Shown here piece after piece: positions 17,842 to 27,513 of a DNA stretch of 64,000 bases. The DNA is from an uncultured Lachnospiraceae bacterium (GTDB taxonomy: Bacteria > Bacillota > Clostridia > Lachnospirales > Lachnospiraceae). The DNA is taken from positions 42,651 through 106,650 of the forward strand of contig CALWSF010000003.1 of assembly GCA_944384125.1 (NCBI GenBank), given 5' to 3'. Below the pieces are notes generated by a model that made no database searches, had not been told where the DNA came from, and worked only from the letters and a program-made list of their open reading frames with translations. A program made the translations under genes and the position numbers. Every line of letters begins with the position of its first letter. The stretch's first letter is position 1.

Positions 17842-18881
17842 GCCGTCTCCTCCTTTCCTTTCTTCTGAGCCTTTCTCTTCTTCGCAAACTGGAAGGCCGT
17901 CTCCATAGTTGCAATGATAATGAACACAGCTGTTATGGTATCAACAAGTGCCTTCGGAACTCCGGTTGCCTGCTGCATACCCATGGCACCTGATTTCAGA
18001 ACAGACAGGAAGAAGGCCATGAAAGGAGTGAACGCCATATTATTTTTTACAATCAGGGATGCAAGCATGCCGTTGCTTCCAAGTCCTGTCGCGAAGTTGT
18101 TGAGGAAATATCCGTGAACACCCAGTACCTCAATGCACCCCGCGATACCTCCCAGCATACCGGAAAGCATCATTGCACTGATAAATACACGCTTTGAATT
18201 GATTCCTACATAATCTGCATGGCTGGGATTAAAACCTACTGTTCTGATCTTATATCCCCAGCTCGTTTTATTAAGCATCAATATTACAAGGACAACCACT
18301 GCAATGGCAATGAAAATTCCCACATTGGCACTGCTGGGCTTCATAAACTGATAAAGTGTTACAGTAACGGGAAGCGACTGTGCATTGGCCGTTCCGGCAC
18401 TCATGGGACCGCTTACCAGGTAAGATGTAATATAGAGTGCCACTGTATTCATAAGAATTGTCGTACACACTTCATTTACGCCGTAATACGCTCTGAGCGC
18501 TGCCGGAATAAAAGCCCAGGCTGCAGCCACCGCCATTGCTCCCGCAAAGCATGCAAGATAGAGCATTGGCCTTGGAAGAAATGTCCAGTTAATGCCTATA
18601 TAGGCAGCCGTAATACCGCCCAGGAACACTTCTCCCTCAACACCTACGTTAAAAGCTCCCGCCTTGGCAGCTATCGCAAATGCAATGGATGTCAGAAGAA
18701 GCGGAGTAAAACCTGCCAGCGTCGTTCCAAGACGCAGCTTTCCGTCAAAAGCTCCTTTAAACAGAGCCACATATGCGTCAACAGGATTTTCTCCTATGGC
18801 CAGAATAAGCAGTGCTCCGATACCGAGCGCCAGCACCATAGTAAGAAGGATCCGTCGGATACTGTTTACCGTTTGATTCAT
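17838..18881 (-). CDS. Nucleoside ABC transporter permease (NupP/YufP-like)
   Basis: 347-residue permease of the same family as its downstream partner. FAIAAKAGAFNVGVEG and IRTVGFNPSHADYVGI are the conserved blocks; NEVCTTILMN is typical of BmpA-linked permeases. It has 4-base overlaps with both the ATPase gene and the second permease, so the three membrane components are made together. Confidence 0.92.
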   Translation of the reverse strand: MNQTVNSIRRILLTMVLALGIGALLILAIGENPVDAYVALFKGAFDGKLRLGTTLAGFTPLLLTSIAFAIAAKAGAFNVGVEGEVFLGGITAAYIGINWTFLPRPMLYLACFAGAMAVAAAWAFIPAALRAYYGVNEVCTTILMNTVALYITSYLVSGPMSAGTANAQSLPVTVTLYQFMKPSSANVGIFIAIAVVVLVILMLNKTSWGYKIRTVGFNPSHADYVGINSKRVFISAMMLSGMLGGIAGCIEVLGVHGYFLNNFATGLGSNGMLASLIVKNNMAFTPFMAFFLSVLKSGAMGMQQATGVPKALVDTITAVFIIIATMETAFQFAKKRKAQKKGKEETA

Positions 18882-20416
18882 ACTGCCTTTTCACCGTCCT
18901 TCCCCGCATCACTGCCTCCCATCATCAGGAGGCCCAGATTGTTTTCATTTGCCTCGCTCGCCATCATCTCTCCCGTTATACGCCCTTCATGAATAACAAT
19001 GATTCTGTCGGACAGAGAGATAATCTCCTCCAGCTCCGCCGATACAAGAAGAACGCCCGCTCCTTCTTTTTTAGCCTTCTCCAGTGTATTCCGGATAAGC
19101 TCAATGGCTCCGATATCAACACCTCGGGTCGGCTGTGATGCCACAAGAAGTTTCTTCTTCATGGATACTTCCCGTGCCACTACTACCTTCTGGGCATTTC
19201 CTCCTGACAGTGAGGATGTAGGCAGATGATAATCCGTAGGCCTTATATCAAACTGCTCTACCATGTCTTTGGAGTAAGCGTCCTGCCCCTCACGGCTCAG
19301 GAGTATTCCTTTTGTAAATGGCGCCTCATCCAGACGGACTGCGACCAGATTCTCTTCTATACTCATGGAGCGGTTGAGACCCCTTGTATTCCTGTCCTCA
19401 GGAATATGTGCCAGACCGCTGTTTCTGATCCTGCGCGGACTTTTATTGGTTATATCTTCGCCATTCAGTATTATGCGGCCCTTTTCCACTCTTCTGAGAC
19501 CTGTAATTGCCTCAACCAGCTCACTCTGACCGTTTCCGTCAATACCGGCAATTCCCACAATTTCTCCTTCTCTCACATGAAGAGACATGCCGCGGATTTT
19601 TGACGTCTCTTTCTGGCTGGGAATCCATACGTCTTCGATCTTCAGAATAGTCTCCCCTGCCTTTGAATAGTCCTTGTCAATATTCAGGAACACCTCCCGG
19701 CCAATCATCCGCTTTGTCAGATCCAGCGGTGACGTCTCGTCCTTGTTTACGGTGCCCATATAGCCACCCTGGCGCATAACAGAGATCCGATCGGAGATCT
19801 CCATTACTTCGTTTAATTTATGAGAAATGAAAACAAGAGATTTTCCGTCCTGCTTCAGGTTATTCAAAATTTCAAAAAGTCTGCGTGCCTCCTGAGGCGT
19901 GAGCACAGCTGTCGGCTCATCCAGAATAATTATATCAGCGCCGCGCATCAGCGTCTTGATAATCTCCACCCTCTGCGCTTCTCCTACTGATATCTGGCTG
20001 ACCTTTTTATCGAGCTGTACTTCCATGTTATACTGATTGATATACTGCTCAACATCTTTTCTGGCCTTATCAAAATCAATGGTCAGGCCTTTCTTTGGTT
20101 CAAATCCGAGAATGATATTTTCCAGCACTGTCAGCTCATTTACCAGCATGAATTCCTGGTGTACCATGCCGATTCCGTGTTCAATGGCAATCTTTGGAGA
20201 AAGCGTCTTCATAGCCTCTCCCTTTACGGTAATCTCTCCCTCATCAATGGGATACATTCCGTACAGAAGCTTCATCATTGTAGATTTTCCAGCTCCGTTT
20301 TCACCTATGAGGGAGTGGATCTCCCCTTTGCGAAGGTTAAATTCCCCGTGCTTGACCGCCTGAACCTGGCCAAAATTTTTGACAATTCCCTTCATCTCCA
20401 CTACATATTCATTCAT
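18878..20416 (-). CDS. Nucleoside ABC transporter ATP-binding protein (NupO/YufO-like)
   Basis: A double-domain ATPase of 512 residues. The first domain has GENGAGKST, an atypical signature SVGEAQRVEI and ILDEPTAVL; the second has a poor Walker A region (GIDGNGQSEL) but a good signature SLSGGNAQKVVVAR and the sugar/nucleoside-type PTRGVD. This asymmetry is normal for ribose and nucleoside importers. It follows bmpA across a terminator-like hairpin and overlaps the first permease by 4 bases. Confidence 0.94.
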   Translation of the reverse strand: MNEYVVEMKGIVKNFGQVQAVKHGEFNLRKGEIHSLIGENGAGKSTMMKLLYGMYPIDEGEITVKGEAMKTLSPKIAIEHGIGMVHQEFMLVNELTVLENIILGFEPKKGLTIDFDKARKDVEQYINQYNMEVQLDKKVSQISVGEAQRVEIIKTLMRGADIIILDEPTAVLTPQEARRLFEILNNLKQDGKSLVFISHKLNEVMEISDRISVMRQGGYMGTVNKDETSPLDLTKRMIGREVFLNIDKDYSKAGETILKIEDVWIPSQKETSKIRGMSLHVREGEIVGIAGIDGNGQSELVEAITGLRRVEKGRIILNGEDITNKSPRRIRNSGLAHIPEDRNTRGLNRSMSIEENLVAVRLDEAPFTKGILLSREGQDAYSKDMVEQFDIRPTDYHLPTSSLSGGNAQKVVVAREVSMKKKLLVASQPTRGVDIGAIELIRNTLEKAKKEGAGVLLVSAELEEIISLSDRIIVIHEGRITGEMMASEANENNLGLLMMGGSDAGKDGEKAV

Positions 20417-20431
20417 TTCATCACCCTCTTT

Positions 20432-20466
20432 AAAAAAACAGGGACCTGAAAAAACAGATCCCTGTT
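20432..20466 (-). terminator. Attenuator-type terminator between bmpA and the ABC genes
   Basis: AACAGGGATCTG pairs with CAGGTCCCTGTT (12 bp, one mismatch) over a U6 loop, followed by TTTTTTT. It lies between the binding-protein gene and the rest of its operon, with no other promoter visible before the ATPase gene. Partial read-through would make binding protein in excess, a known arrangement in ABC import operons. Confidence 0.82.
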
Positions 20467-20488
20467 CTTCGATTGCTATGCCTGTCGA

Positions 20489-21619
20489 TTATGCCTGCGG
20501 TCCAAATCCTTCGTAGTTTTCTACAACAATCTCACCTGATTTGATCTTTTCAGCAAGCTCATTGCAGGTATCTACAATATCCTGCGGGAACTGATCGCCA
20601 AGAGCTTCCTTCATAACAGAGAAATCTGTCAGGCTGACACCACCCTCTGCCAGAGTGAGGTACTTCGTGGAGCCGCCCTCAAAAGTTCCGTTTACAACAG
20701 ACTCAATAACCAGATAGCATGCATTGTCAACTCTCTTAACCATGGAGGTAAGTACGTGACCCGGCTGATCGCCATCCTGATTCAGGTCAACACCGATAGC
20801 ATACTTGTCCGCTTCCTTTGCTGCCTCAAGAATACCTACACCGGTACCTGATGCAACGTTCATAACAATATCAGCACCCTGCTCATACTGAGCCAGTGTA
20901 AGCTCCTTGCCCTTTAACGGATCGGTCCAGGATCCTGCAAATGCCTGAAGAATCTGGATGTCCGGATCAATGTATTTCGCACCCTGCTCATAACCGGTAT
21001 AGAAATCATGAAGAACCGGAATATCCATACCGCCTACCCAGCCGATGATCTTCTCTTCATTTACGTTCTTAATGTCTGTCTTCTGCGTAAACAGAGCTGC
21101 TGCTGCACCTGCCAGGAAAGATCCCTCATTCTGTGCAAAGCTGATGGATTCAACATTGGGCAGATCTACCGTCGTATCAATTACAGCAAATTTAATATCC
21201 GGATAGTTGGGGCCATGCTCCGTAATATAATCCGCAATATTGGAGGAAGCACCGATAATCAGATCATATCCTTCCTCACAGGCGGCAACCAGATTGGCCT
21301 CCCACTCCTCTGCCGTTGTTCCTTCCAGGCTCTTAAGTTCAATTCCGAAATCCTCAACAGCCTTCTCAGCACCCATGTTGCAGGAATCATTGTAGCTCTT
21401 GTCTCCCAGGTTTCCTGTGTATACTACGCACACACGAATCGGATCGCCTGACTGTTCGCCCTCTGCTGCCTGCTCGCCTCCTGCGGCTTCTGTCTCTCCT
21501 CCGGCTGCGTCTCCTCCGGCTGCCTCAGTCTCGGCAGGTGCCTCTGAGCTGCTTCCGCAGGCTGTCATGCTCACACATAACGCTGCCATGAGCACCACGC
21601 TTAACATTCTTTTTTTCAT
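20489..21619 (-). CDS. BmpA/PnrA-family nucleoside-binding lipoprotein
   Basis: Extracytoplasmic receptor of the nucleoside ABC importer. It has a lipoprotein signal with lipobox SMTAC (Cys 21), a low-complexity Glu/Ala/Gly spacer (about 25-58), then a periplasmic-binding fold beginning RVCVVYTGNLGDKSYND, the BMP-family start. ATG at 21619 is 8 bases after AGGAGG; an upstream ATG lacks a ribosome binding site. 376 residues. It is first in the operon and followed by an attenuator. Family members bind purine nucleosides. Confidence 0.94.
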   Translation of the reverse strand: MKKRMLSVVLMAALCVSMTACGSSSEAPAETEAAGGDAAGGETEAAGGEQAAEGEQSGDPIRVCVVYTGNLGDKSYNDSCNMGAEKAVEDFGIELKSLEGTTAEEWEANLVAACEEGYDLIIGASSNIADYITEHGPNYPDIKFAVIDTTVDLPNVESISFAQNEGSFLAGAAAALFTQKTDIKNVNEEKIIGWVGGMDIPVLHDFYTGYEQGAKYIDPDIQILQAFAGSWTDPLKGKELTLAQYEQGADIVMNVASGTGVGILEAAKEADKYAIGVDLNQDGDQPGHVLTSMVKRVDNACYLVIESVVNGTFEGGSTKYLTLAEGGVSLTDFSVMKEALGDQFPQDIVDTCNELAEKIKSGEIVVENYEGFGPQA

Positions 21620-21644
21620 TCTCTTTTCCTCCTTTTTAATATTT

Positions 21645-21691
21645 GAAACACGTTTTCCGTCTGCCGAATCCATCAGGTAAAACGTTTTTCC
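21645..21691. promoter_or_regulatory. Pair of CG-centred palindromes, putative LacI-family operators
   Basis: GGTAAAACGTTTTTCC (21676-21691, one mismatched pair) and GAAACACGTTTTC (21645-21657, imperfect) lie 32 bases apart centre to centre, about three helical turns, between the bmpA promoter and start codon. LacI-family proteins typically bind AAACGTTT-type sites. The operon encodes one LacI-family regulator. The assignment is inferred. Confidence 0.5.
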
Positions 21692-21749
21692 TTACGCTCA
21701 AAAAAAATAGGCTGAAGGGAATGTCCCTCATTTCCATTTCTTTACAAAT

Positions 21750-21779
21750 ATTTTACTATTTTATCTTCCGTTTTGTCAA
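21750..21779 (-). promoter_or_regulatory. Sigma-A promoter of the nucleoside-salvage operon
   Basis: TTGACA (21774-21779), 18-base spacer and TAAAAT (21750-21755). The transcript starts near 21743, leaving a 120-base leader. From 21780 to 22016, upstream of the divergent CDF gene, I see only short hairpins (for example GCAGAAT/ATTCTGC at 21829-21850) and no convincing plus-strand promoter or known riboswitch. Confidence 0.75.
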
Positions 21780-22016
21780 TAAATTTCGTCATAAAGCAAA
21801 TATTTTTCTATACATTGATAATTTTTTAGCAGAATTCCTCTCTATTCTGCACGAAAGCGAGATCTTCACATACAGAAAAATCAACCTCCCCGCAATGGCA
21901 GAACTTTTTCCAGTTCTTTCACATAAGATGTGGTATCCCTTATGGAGCCATTAGTGCGATGCTTATAAGAGATATTACGCCGTCCCGCATACGGCAGGAA
22001 ACAGGAGGATTCTTTT

Positions 22017-22961
22017 ATGAAATCTATAAAACCGAAACGGACCGACCCTGTTTTATTTCCGAAACCGTCGGACGAAACCGCCATAATAAGGAGACTGTCC
22101 CTCGTCAGCATTATCGGAAATACGATTCTCTCCGCTTTTAAAATGGCCGCAGGAATTACCGGGCATTCCGGGGCAATGATTTCCGATTCCATTCACTCCT
22201 TTTCCGATGTCTTTACTACTCTGATTGCATGGATTTTCGTCAGGATCTCGAAAAAAGCTCCTGACGAAAATCATCCTTACGGACATGATCGTTTTGAATG
22301 TGCGGCATCCCTGATACTTGGCTTTATTCTGCTGCTAACCGGCATTTCAATCGGAAAAGCCGGCATACAGACAATTCTTTCCGGAAGCTACCATCAGCTT
22401 TCCTCTCCCGGAATCATTGCCCTTGTTGCCGCAATTCTTTCAATCACTGTTAAAGAGGCCATGTTCTGGTATACCCGGCACTATGCCCTGCTGATCCGCT
22501 CTTCTGCTTTTATGGCAGATGCCTGGCATCACCGTTCTGATGCGTTTTCCTCAGTAGGATCGCTTCTGGGCATCGGAGGCGCCATCTGCGGTTTTCCCGT
22601 TCTTGACCCCGCAGCCAGTGTATTGATCTGTCTGTTTATCATAAAAGCGGCATGGGATATTCTAAAAGATTCCCTCGTAAAAATGCTGGATACTTCCTGC
22701 GGAAAAGAATATGAAAAAAAACTGGAATGCTTTATTGCATCCCAGAAAGATGTGCTCTGTATTGATATGCTCCGCTCCCGGATGTTCGGCAGCAAAATTT
22801 ACATTGATCTGGAAATCGGAGTGGATGCAGGCAAATCTCTGTACGAAGCACATGAGATTGCAGAACGCGTCCACTCCAATGTAGAAAAAACATTTCCTGA
22901 TATAAAACATATTATGATTCATGTAAATCCCGCAGACACCGGCGAAGGCGCATGTCAGTAA
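22017..22961 (+). CDS. Cation diffusion facilitator (CDF) family metal exporter
   Basis: A 314-residue secondary exporter that exchanges a divalent metal (Mn, Zn, Fe, Co or Ni) for protons. Six helices span about 30-215, with metal-site motifs SDSIHSFSDV (helix 2) and DAWHHRSDAFSS (helix 5), and HPYGHDRFE in the cytosolic loop. The C-terminal cytoplasmic domain (about 225-310) has the ferredoxin-like dimerisation fold with IHVNP near the end. AGGAGG is 8 bases from the ATG. An Asp rather than His in helix 2 fits Mn2+ or Fe2+ better than Zn2+, but this is weak. Its end overlaps the convergent gene by 7 bases. Confidence 0.93.
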   Translation: MKSIKPKRTDPVLFPKPSDETAIIRRLSLVSIIGNTILSAFKMAAGITGHSGAMISDSIHSFSDVFTTLIAWIFVRISKKAPDENHPYGHDRFECAASLILGFILLLTGISIGKAGIQTILSGSYHQLSSPGIIALVAAILSITVKEAMFWYTRHYALLIRSSAFMADAWHHRSDAFSSVGSLLGIGGAICGFPVLDPAASVLICLFIIKAAWDILKDSLVKMLDTSCGKEYEKKLECFIASQKDVLCIDMLRSRMFGSKIYIDLEIGVDAGKSLYEAHEIAERVHSNVEKTFPDIKHIMIHVNPADTGEGACQ

Positions 22962-25900
22962 GACAGCGCCCCTGTGCGGTATGTTTCTTTCCCCTGTTTC
23001 TTTCCGGAGGAAGCCGTCTTGCCTTCCTCTGATATCTCCGGCTCTCCGGCTGCCACTGCAGCCGTCTGTTTTCCTCTGACATTCATGATCAGCATCTGAA
23101 GCCGGTTTTCTATGTTGGCAAAGCTGACATCCGGATCATAGTCCAGCGGGAGAATCTGTGCATCGGGATAAAATTCCTTAAGTTTTTTGACGATACCTCT
23201 CCCCACCACATGGTTGGGCAGACAGCCGAATGGCTGAAGTATGACAAAAGCACGGCAGCCTTCTTTTGCATGATGGAGAATCTCCCCGGGAATCAGCACG
23301 CCCTCTCCCGCATCAAAGGTATGAGGGATAATGGGGTCGCTCTCCTCTACAAGTCTGGGGAGCCGGCATACCGGGCGGTACAGAGGATGTTCCCCCGCTA
23401 TTTTGTCCGCTGCATCATGGGCACGCTCAAAAAAGTGCTCTGCCATCCCGAGCCATGCCTTCTTTGATATCTCTTTTTTAAGTCCAAAACGCCTGATCTG
23501 TTCAGCCTGACAAAAATAAGTTTTCCGGATCACGTCTGTCATTCTGGCCTCTATAATCTCAAATCCGTTCTTCTCCAGATATCTCTCAATCTCATGATTG
23601 GCCCCCGGGTGAAAATTCAGAAGATATTCTCCCACAATCAGCACCCTGGGCTTTCTTGCTGAAGCATCATAAGGAATCCTCTTCATGATGGAAATCGCAC
23701 GTTTAAATCCTCTCCTGGCTCCGGGGACACCATGGGACTCAAGGCCGGACACAACCTGATCAAGAGCTTCATCAAATGCCCGGTCCGCACTTCCCGTCTG
23801 AAGCTCATAGGGGCGTATCCTGCGCAGCAGTTCTTCCAGAATATCAATCATCGGAAGAGCCGACGCAAGCCGGAGAGCCGACAGAAGATTCATTCTGAAT
23901 CCCGGATGAAGCCTGTGGTAATCCACATCATCATTCGTCAGGATCGGCACGTTTCCATAGCCCGCATCATCCAGAGCCTTGCGCAGAAGCGCACTGTAAT
24001 GGGTCAGACGACAGTCCCCTATATATTTGCCCATTCCGATCGCCACACGATCCCTGTCATACTTTCCCTCCCGGAGAGCTGCCAGCGCTTCGCCGATCAC
24101 AATCTGGGCGGGAAAACAGATATCATTATGTACATACTGCTTTCCAAGGCGGATAGCTTCCTCTCTTCCAACCTCAAGAGGCACGGCACGGATTCCCTGC
24201 CCCGAAAGTGCCGCAGACATAATGCGGCAGAAAGCATGGGATGTATTGGGAACCAGCACCGTCCGCTCTCTCCGATCCGCAGGGAGGAATTTGACCGGAT
24301 ACGGATCCGGAAGTGCATGAATTTCTCTTTTCTGTCCCAGACGCCTGCGCATGCTGATTGTTTCGATAAAAGAACGGACACGTATGCGCAGAGGTCCCTG
24401 AATCTCACTTTCATCCATCTTCAGTATCAGCGGTGCCTTGCCGGAAATCTCTTTCATCATGCGCTGTATCTCATCAGACAGGTATGCGTCATGTCCGCAG
24501 CCAAAACTCACTATCTGCACATACTCCAGATTATCATTCCCGGCCGCCATAATCGCCGAGGACAGCATTCTGCCGTGATAGTTATTGACCACATCCAGAC
24601 GGCTGCGGGAGAGATCCGTTTTTTCTGCTCCCCAAAGTGAATCAGCCGTCAGTACGGGAATTCCAAACTCTGTAAAAAGCTCCGGAAGTCCATGATTGAC
24701 CAGACTGTCATTCTGATACGGGCGTGAAGCCAGAACAACCGCATAACTTTTGTCCTTTTTCACTTTCTCCAGGACATTCTGCCCCGCTTCCCTGAGCTCC
24801 CGGCGAAATGTTTCCATGGCTGCATCCCCGGCTTCAATCGCTTCCAGGGTCTCCCGCTCCCCCACTGAAAATGTATCCCGCATAAATGCAGTCAGCTGTC
24901 TCTTCCTGTCTTCCGGTCTGTACCAGTAAAACAGGGGTGCATCAAAGGGAACATTCCACTGCTCAGCCGGATTATCTGAATTTTTAATCACAAGAGGATA
25001 TCCCTTTACCACAGCACAGACTGATTCACTGGTTTTTTCTGTATTTTCCGACTGCATCGCCGCGATAGACGGAAGGAAAATACGGCTTGCCCCACGGCGC
25101 ACCAGATCCCGGATATGGCCATGAACCAGCTTGGCAGGGAAACAGACTGTATCTGATGAGACGGCACCAAGCCCTGTCTCATAGAGAGCATGGCTGCTGG
25201 GAGAAGAAATTCTGACTGTAAATCCCAGCTGTCTCCAGAACGTCGTCCAGAATGGCATCATATCCCAGAACATAAAGACTCTCGGAAGTCCAATTACCGT
25301 ATCCCGCCTGGACGCGGGTGTTTCCCTCTCTGTTATGGGATATTCCTTAAAAAGAAGCTTTTCCCTGAGCCGGTACAGATTCGGAATTTTCTCTCTGTTC
25401 TGAGAGGTCACACGCAGTTTTTCCTTTACGTCCTCTTTGCCCGGATCGCCGAGAATTTCTCCCCGTTCACACCGGTTATTCGTAATCCATGAGCTTCCGT
25501 TTGAAAATGAAACCACACTGCGCCGGCAATGATTTGCACAAAAAGGACATGGGATGTTTGCCTCCTGGCGATAGGAAAAGTTCTCCAGACTGTCAAGCCC
25601 TGTGAAGCTTCTCACAGAAGATGCCTCCGCCTCCTCTTTCGCGATCAGAGCAGCCCCTATGGCTCCCATGATTCCCGGATAAGGTGCGCGGAATACCTGT
25701 CTTCCCACATACTGCTCCAGAGCACATAAAACCGCATCATTTTCAAAAGTGCCCCCCTGCACTACAATCGTATCGCCCAGGGAGTCCAGATTGGAAATGC
25801 GTATTACCTTTGTAAATACATTCTCAATAATAGAACGGCACAGCCCCGCCATAATATCTTCCGGCAGCTTTCCGTTTCTCTGTTCCGTTACAATGCTGCT

Positions 25901-27433
25901 GTTCATAAATACTGTGCAGCGGCTTCCAAGCACCGCAGGGTTTTTGGAAGCAAAAGCGCGATCCGCTATCTCACTGACCGGAATATGAAGAGACGATGCA
26001 AAATTCTCAAGAAACGAACCGCAGCCGGATGAGCAGGCCTCATTTACCACAATATTGGTAATAATCCCGTGGTCCAGCCAGATAGCCTTCATATCCTGTC
26101 CGCCTATATCCAGAAGGAATGTTGCGCCAGGCACATATTTTTCCGCTGCGCGTGCGTGGGCTACCGTCTCCACCGCATGGGACTCGGTCGAAAATGCTTT
26201 GGCAAACAGCATCTCTCCGTATCCCGTCGTGCCGGCTGCTATGATATCCAGTCTGGCTCCCCGTTTTCTCCACCGATCGCGCATTTTAATCAGTGCTTCC
26301 TTTGCCACTGCAAGGGGATCTCCCCGGTTCGGCGCATAAAAAGAATCGAGAATATTTTCCTTCTCATCTATAAGCACAAATTTTGTTGTGGTACTTCCGG
26401 AATCAATTCCCAGAAAAGCACGTATCGTCTGTCCGGGCACAGTCTTTACTGCTGCACGTTCGGGGAGAGAATGAGATTTTCTGAATTTTTCCATTTCCTG
26501 TATATTTTCAAAGAACGGCTTCCCGCCTTTCCCGCTCTCATTTTTTCTCTGACTTCTGACTTTTTTAAGTCTCTCCTCGATTTTTTCAGCTGTAATCTGT
26601 GAGTCGACGGACGGAAACATAGTCTGTGCCGCCAGGGCAGCCCCAAGTGCGATCATGATCTCAGGCTGTTTTGGCCGCAGAATTTCGCTTTCCTTAAGAC
26701 CGATCCGCTCTGCAAATACCCGAACGAGAGTTTTATGAAAAGTAAGAGGTCCGCCCTCAAACACAACAGGTCTTCTGATCTCCAGTCCCTGAGCCAGCCC
26801 TCCGATAGTCTGCTTCGCAATTGCATGAAAAGAAGACAGAGCCAGATCTGCCCTTGAAACTCCCTGATTTAAAAGCGGCTGAATATCGGTCTTGGCATAT
26901 ACGCCGCACCTTCCTGAGATATCATACACATTTTTTCCCTGTGAAGCCAGCGCATCAAACTCCTCAACCGGCACCTTGAGAATCGCGGCAATCTCATCGA
27001 TAAAAGCTCCCGTACCGCCCGCACAGCTGCCGTTCATGCGCATATCCGCCACATTCAGCTCGCCTGTTTTTGCATCGCGTCCGAAAAAAATGATCTTTGC
27101 ATCCTGTCCGCCCAGTTCAATAGCCGTACCGACATCCGAATAACATTCCCTGAGAGCTATGGAATTTGCCACTACCTCCTGCACATACGAAAGCTTAAGC
27201 TCCTCCGACAGATTTTTTGCGCCGGATCCCGTCAGAGCCGTGCGGAAAACAGCTCCCGGGAATCTCTCTTTCACAAGATTTAGGGCTCTCTCCACACTTC
27301 TTATCTGATCGGCATGATGTCTCTCATAATCCGAAAAAAGGATATCCCGGGTTTTTGCGTCAGCCACCACTACTTTCGTCGTTGTTGAACCCACATCGAT
27401 CCCCACCAAAACTGCTGCCTTATCTCTCTGCAT
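22955..27433 (-). CDS. Giant fused 2-hydroxyacyl-CoA dehydratase activase/HgdB-like protein
   Basis: About 1,490 residues fusing two ASKHA ATPase activase domains, a DUF2229-type domain and a C-terminal HgdB/BcrBC-like cluster domain. Domain 1 (about 10-280) has GIDVGSTTTKVVV, GGQDAKII and SCAGGTGAF; domain 2 (about 330-610) has GIDSGSTTTKFVL, GGQDMKAIW and ACSSGCGSF. Each contributes the Cys residues that normally hold one 4Fe-4S cluster between two activase monomers, so the fusion is a built-in dimer. CPFCANHC follows near 640, and FGCGHDAYLS and LQPFGCLPNH mark the C-terminal part. Such proteins drive ATP-dependent low-potential electron transfer, but the acceptor of these long fusions is not known. 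ATG at 27433 is 15 bases from AAGGAG; a GTG at 27463 is an alternative. Confidence 0.85.
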   Translation of the reverse strand: MQRDKAAVLVGIDVGSTTTKVVVADAKTRDILFSDYERHHADQIRSVERALNLVKERFPGAVFRTALTGSGAKNLSEELKLSYVQEVVANSIALRECYSDVGTAIELGGQDAKIIFFGRDAKTGELNVADMRMNGSCAGGTGAFIDEIAAILKVPVEEFDALASQGKNVYDISGRCGVYAKTDIQPLLNQGVSRADLALSSFHAIAKQTIGGLAQGLEIRRPVVFEGGPLTFHKTLVRVFAERIGLKESEILRPKQPEIMIALGAALAAQTMFPSVDSQITAEKIEERLKKVRSQRKNESGKGGKPFFENIQEMEKFRKSHSLPERAAVKTVPGQTIRAFLGIDSGSTTTKFVLIDEKENILDSFYAPNRGDPLAVAKEALIKMRDRWRKRGARLDIIAAGTTGYGEMLFAKAFSTESHAVETVAHARAAEKYVPGATFLLDIGGQDMKAIWLDHGIITNIVVNEACSSGCGSFLENFASSLHIPVSEIADRAFASKNPAVLGSRCTVFMNSSIVTEQRNGKLPEDIMAGLCRSIIENVFTKVIRISNLDSLGDTIVVQGGTFENDAVLCALEQYVGRQVFRAPYPGIMGAIGAALIAKEEAEASSVRSFTGLDSLENFSYRQEANIPCPFCANHCRRSVVSFSNGSSWITNNRCERGEILGDPGKEDVKEKLRVTSQNREKIPNLYRLREKLLFKEYPITERETPASRRDTVIGLPRVFMFWDMMPFWTTFWRQLGFTVRISSPSSHALYETGLGAVSSDTVCFPAKLVHGHIRDLVRRGASRIFLPSIAAMQSENTEKTSESVCAVVKGYPLVIKNSDNPAEQWNVPFDAPLFYWYRPEDRKRQLTAFMRDTFSVGERETLEAIEAGDAAMETFRRELREAGQNVLEKVKKDKSYAVVLASRPYQNDSLVNHGLPELFTEFGIPVLTADSLWGAEKTDLSRSRLDVVNNYHGRMLSSAIMAAGNDNLEYVQIVSFGCGHDAYLSDEIQRMMKEISGKAPLILKMDESEIQGPLRIRVRSFIETISMRRRLGQKREIHALPDPYPVKFLPADRRERTVLVPNTSHAFCRIMSAALSGQGIRAVPLEVGREEAIRLGKQYVHNDICFPAQIVIGEALAALREGKYDRDRVAIGMGKYIGDCRLTHYSALLRKALDDAGYGNVPILTNDDVDYHRLHPGFRMNLLSALRLASALPMIDILEELLRRIRPYELQTGSADRAFDEALDQVVSGLESHGVPGARRGFKRAISIMKRIPYDASARKPRVLIVGEYLLNFHPGANHEIERYLEKNGFEIIEARMTDVIRKTYFCQAEQIRRFGLKKEISKKAWLGMAEHFFERAHDAADKIAGEHPLYRPVCRLPRLVEESDPIIPHTFDAGEGVLIPGEILHHAKEGCRAFVILQPFGCLPNHVVGRGIVKKLKEFYPDAQILPLDYDPDVSFANIENRLQMLIMNVRGKQTAAVAAGEPEISEEGKTASSGKKQGKETYRTGALSY

Positions 27434-27513
27434 GTTGCACCAACCGCACTCCTTCCCACTCACAACCTGTCTTTTTATTTCTTAACATCTTTTTTACACG
27501 TTTTTACATGCTA

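Noticed and set aside
21850-22016. Possible NiCo or manganese riboswitch before the CDF gene
   Set aside because: The leader has small hairpins, but I could not find the conserved junction sequences of either class or an expression platform.
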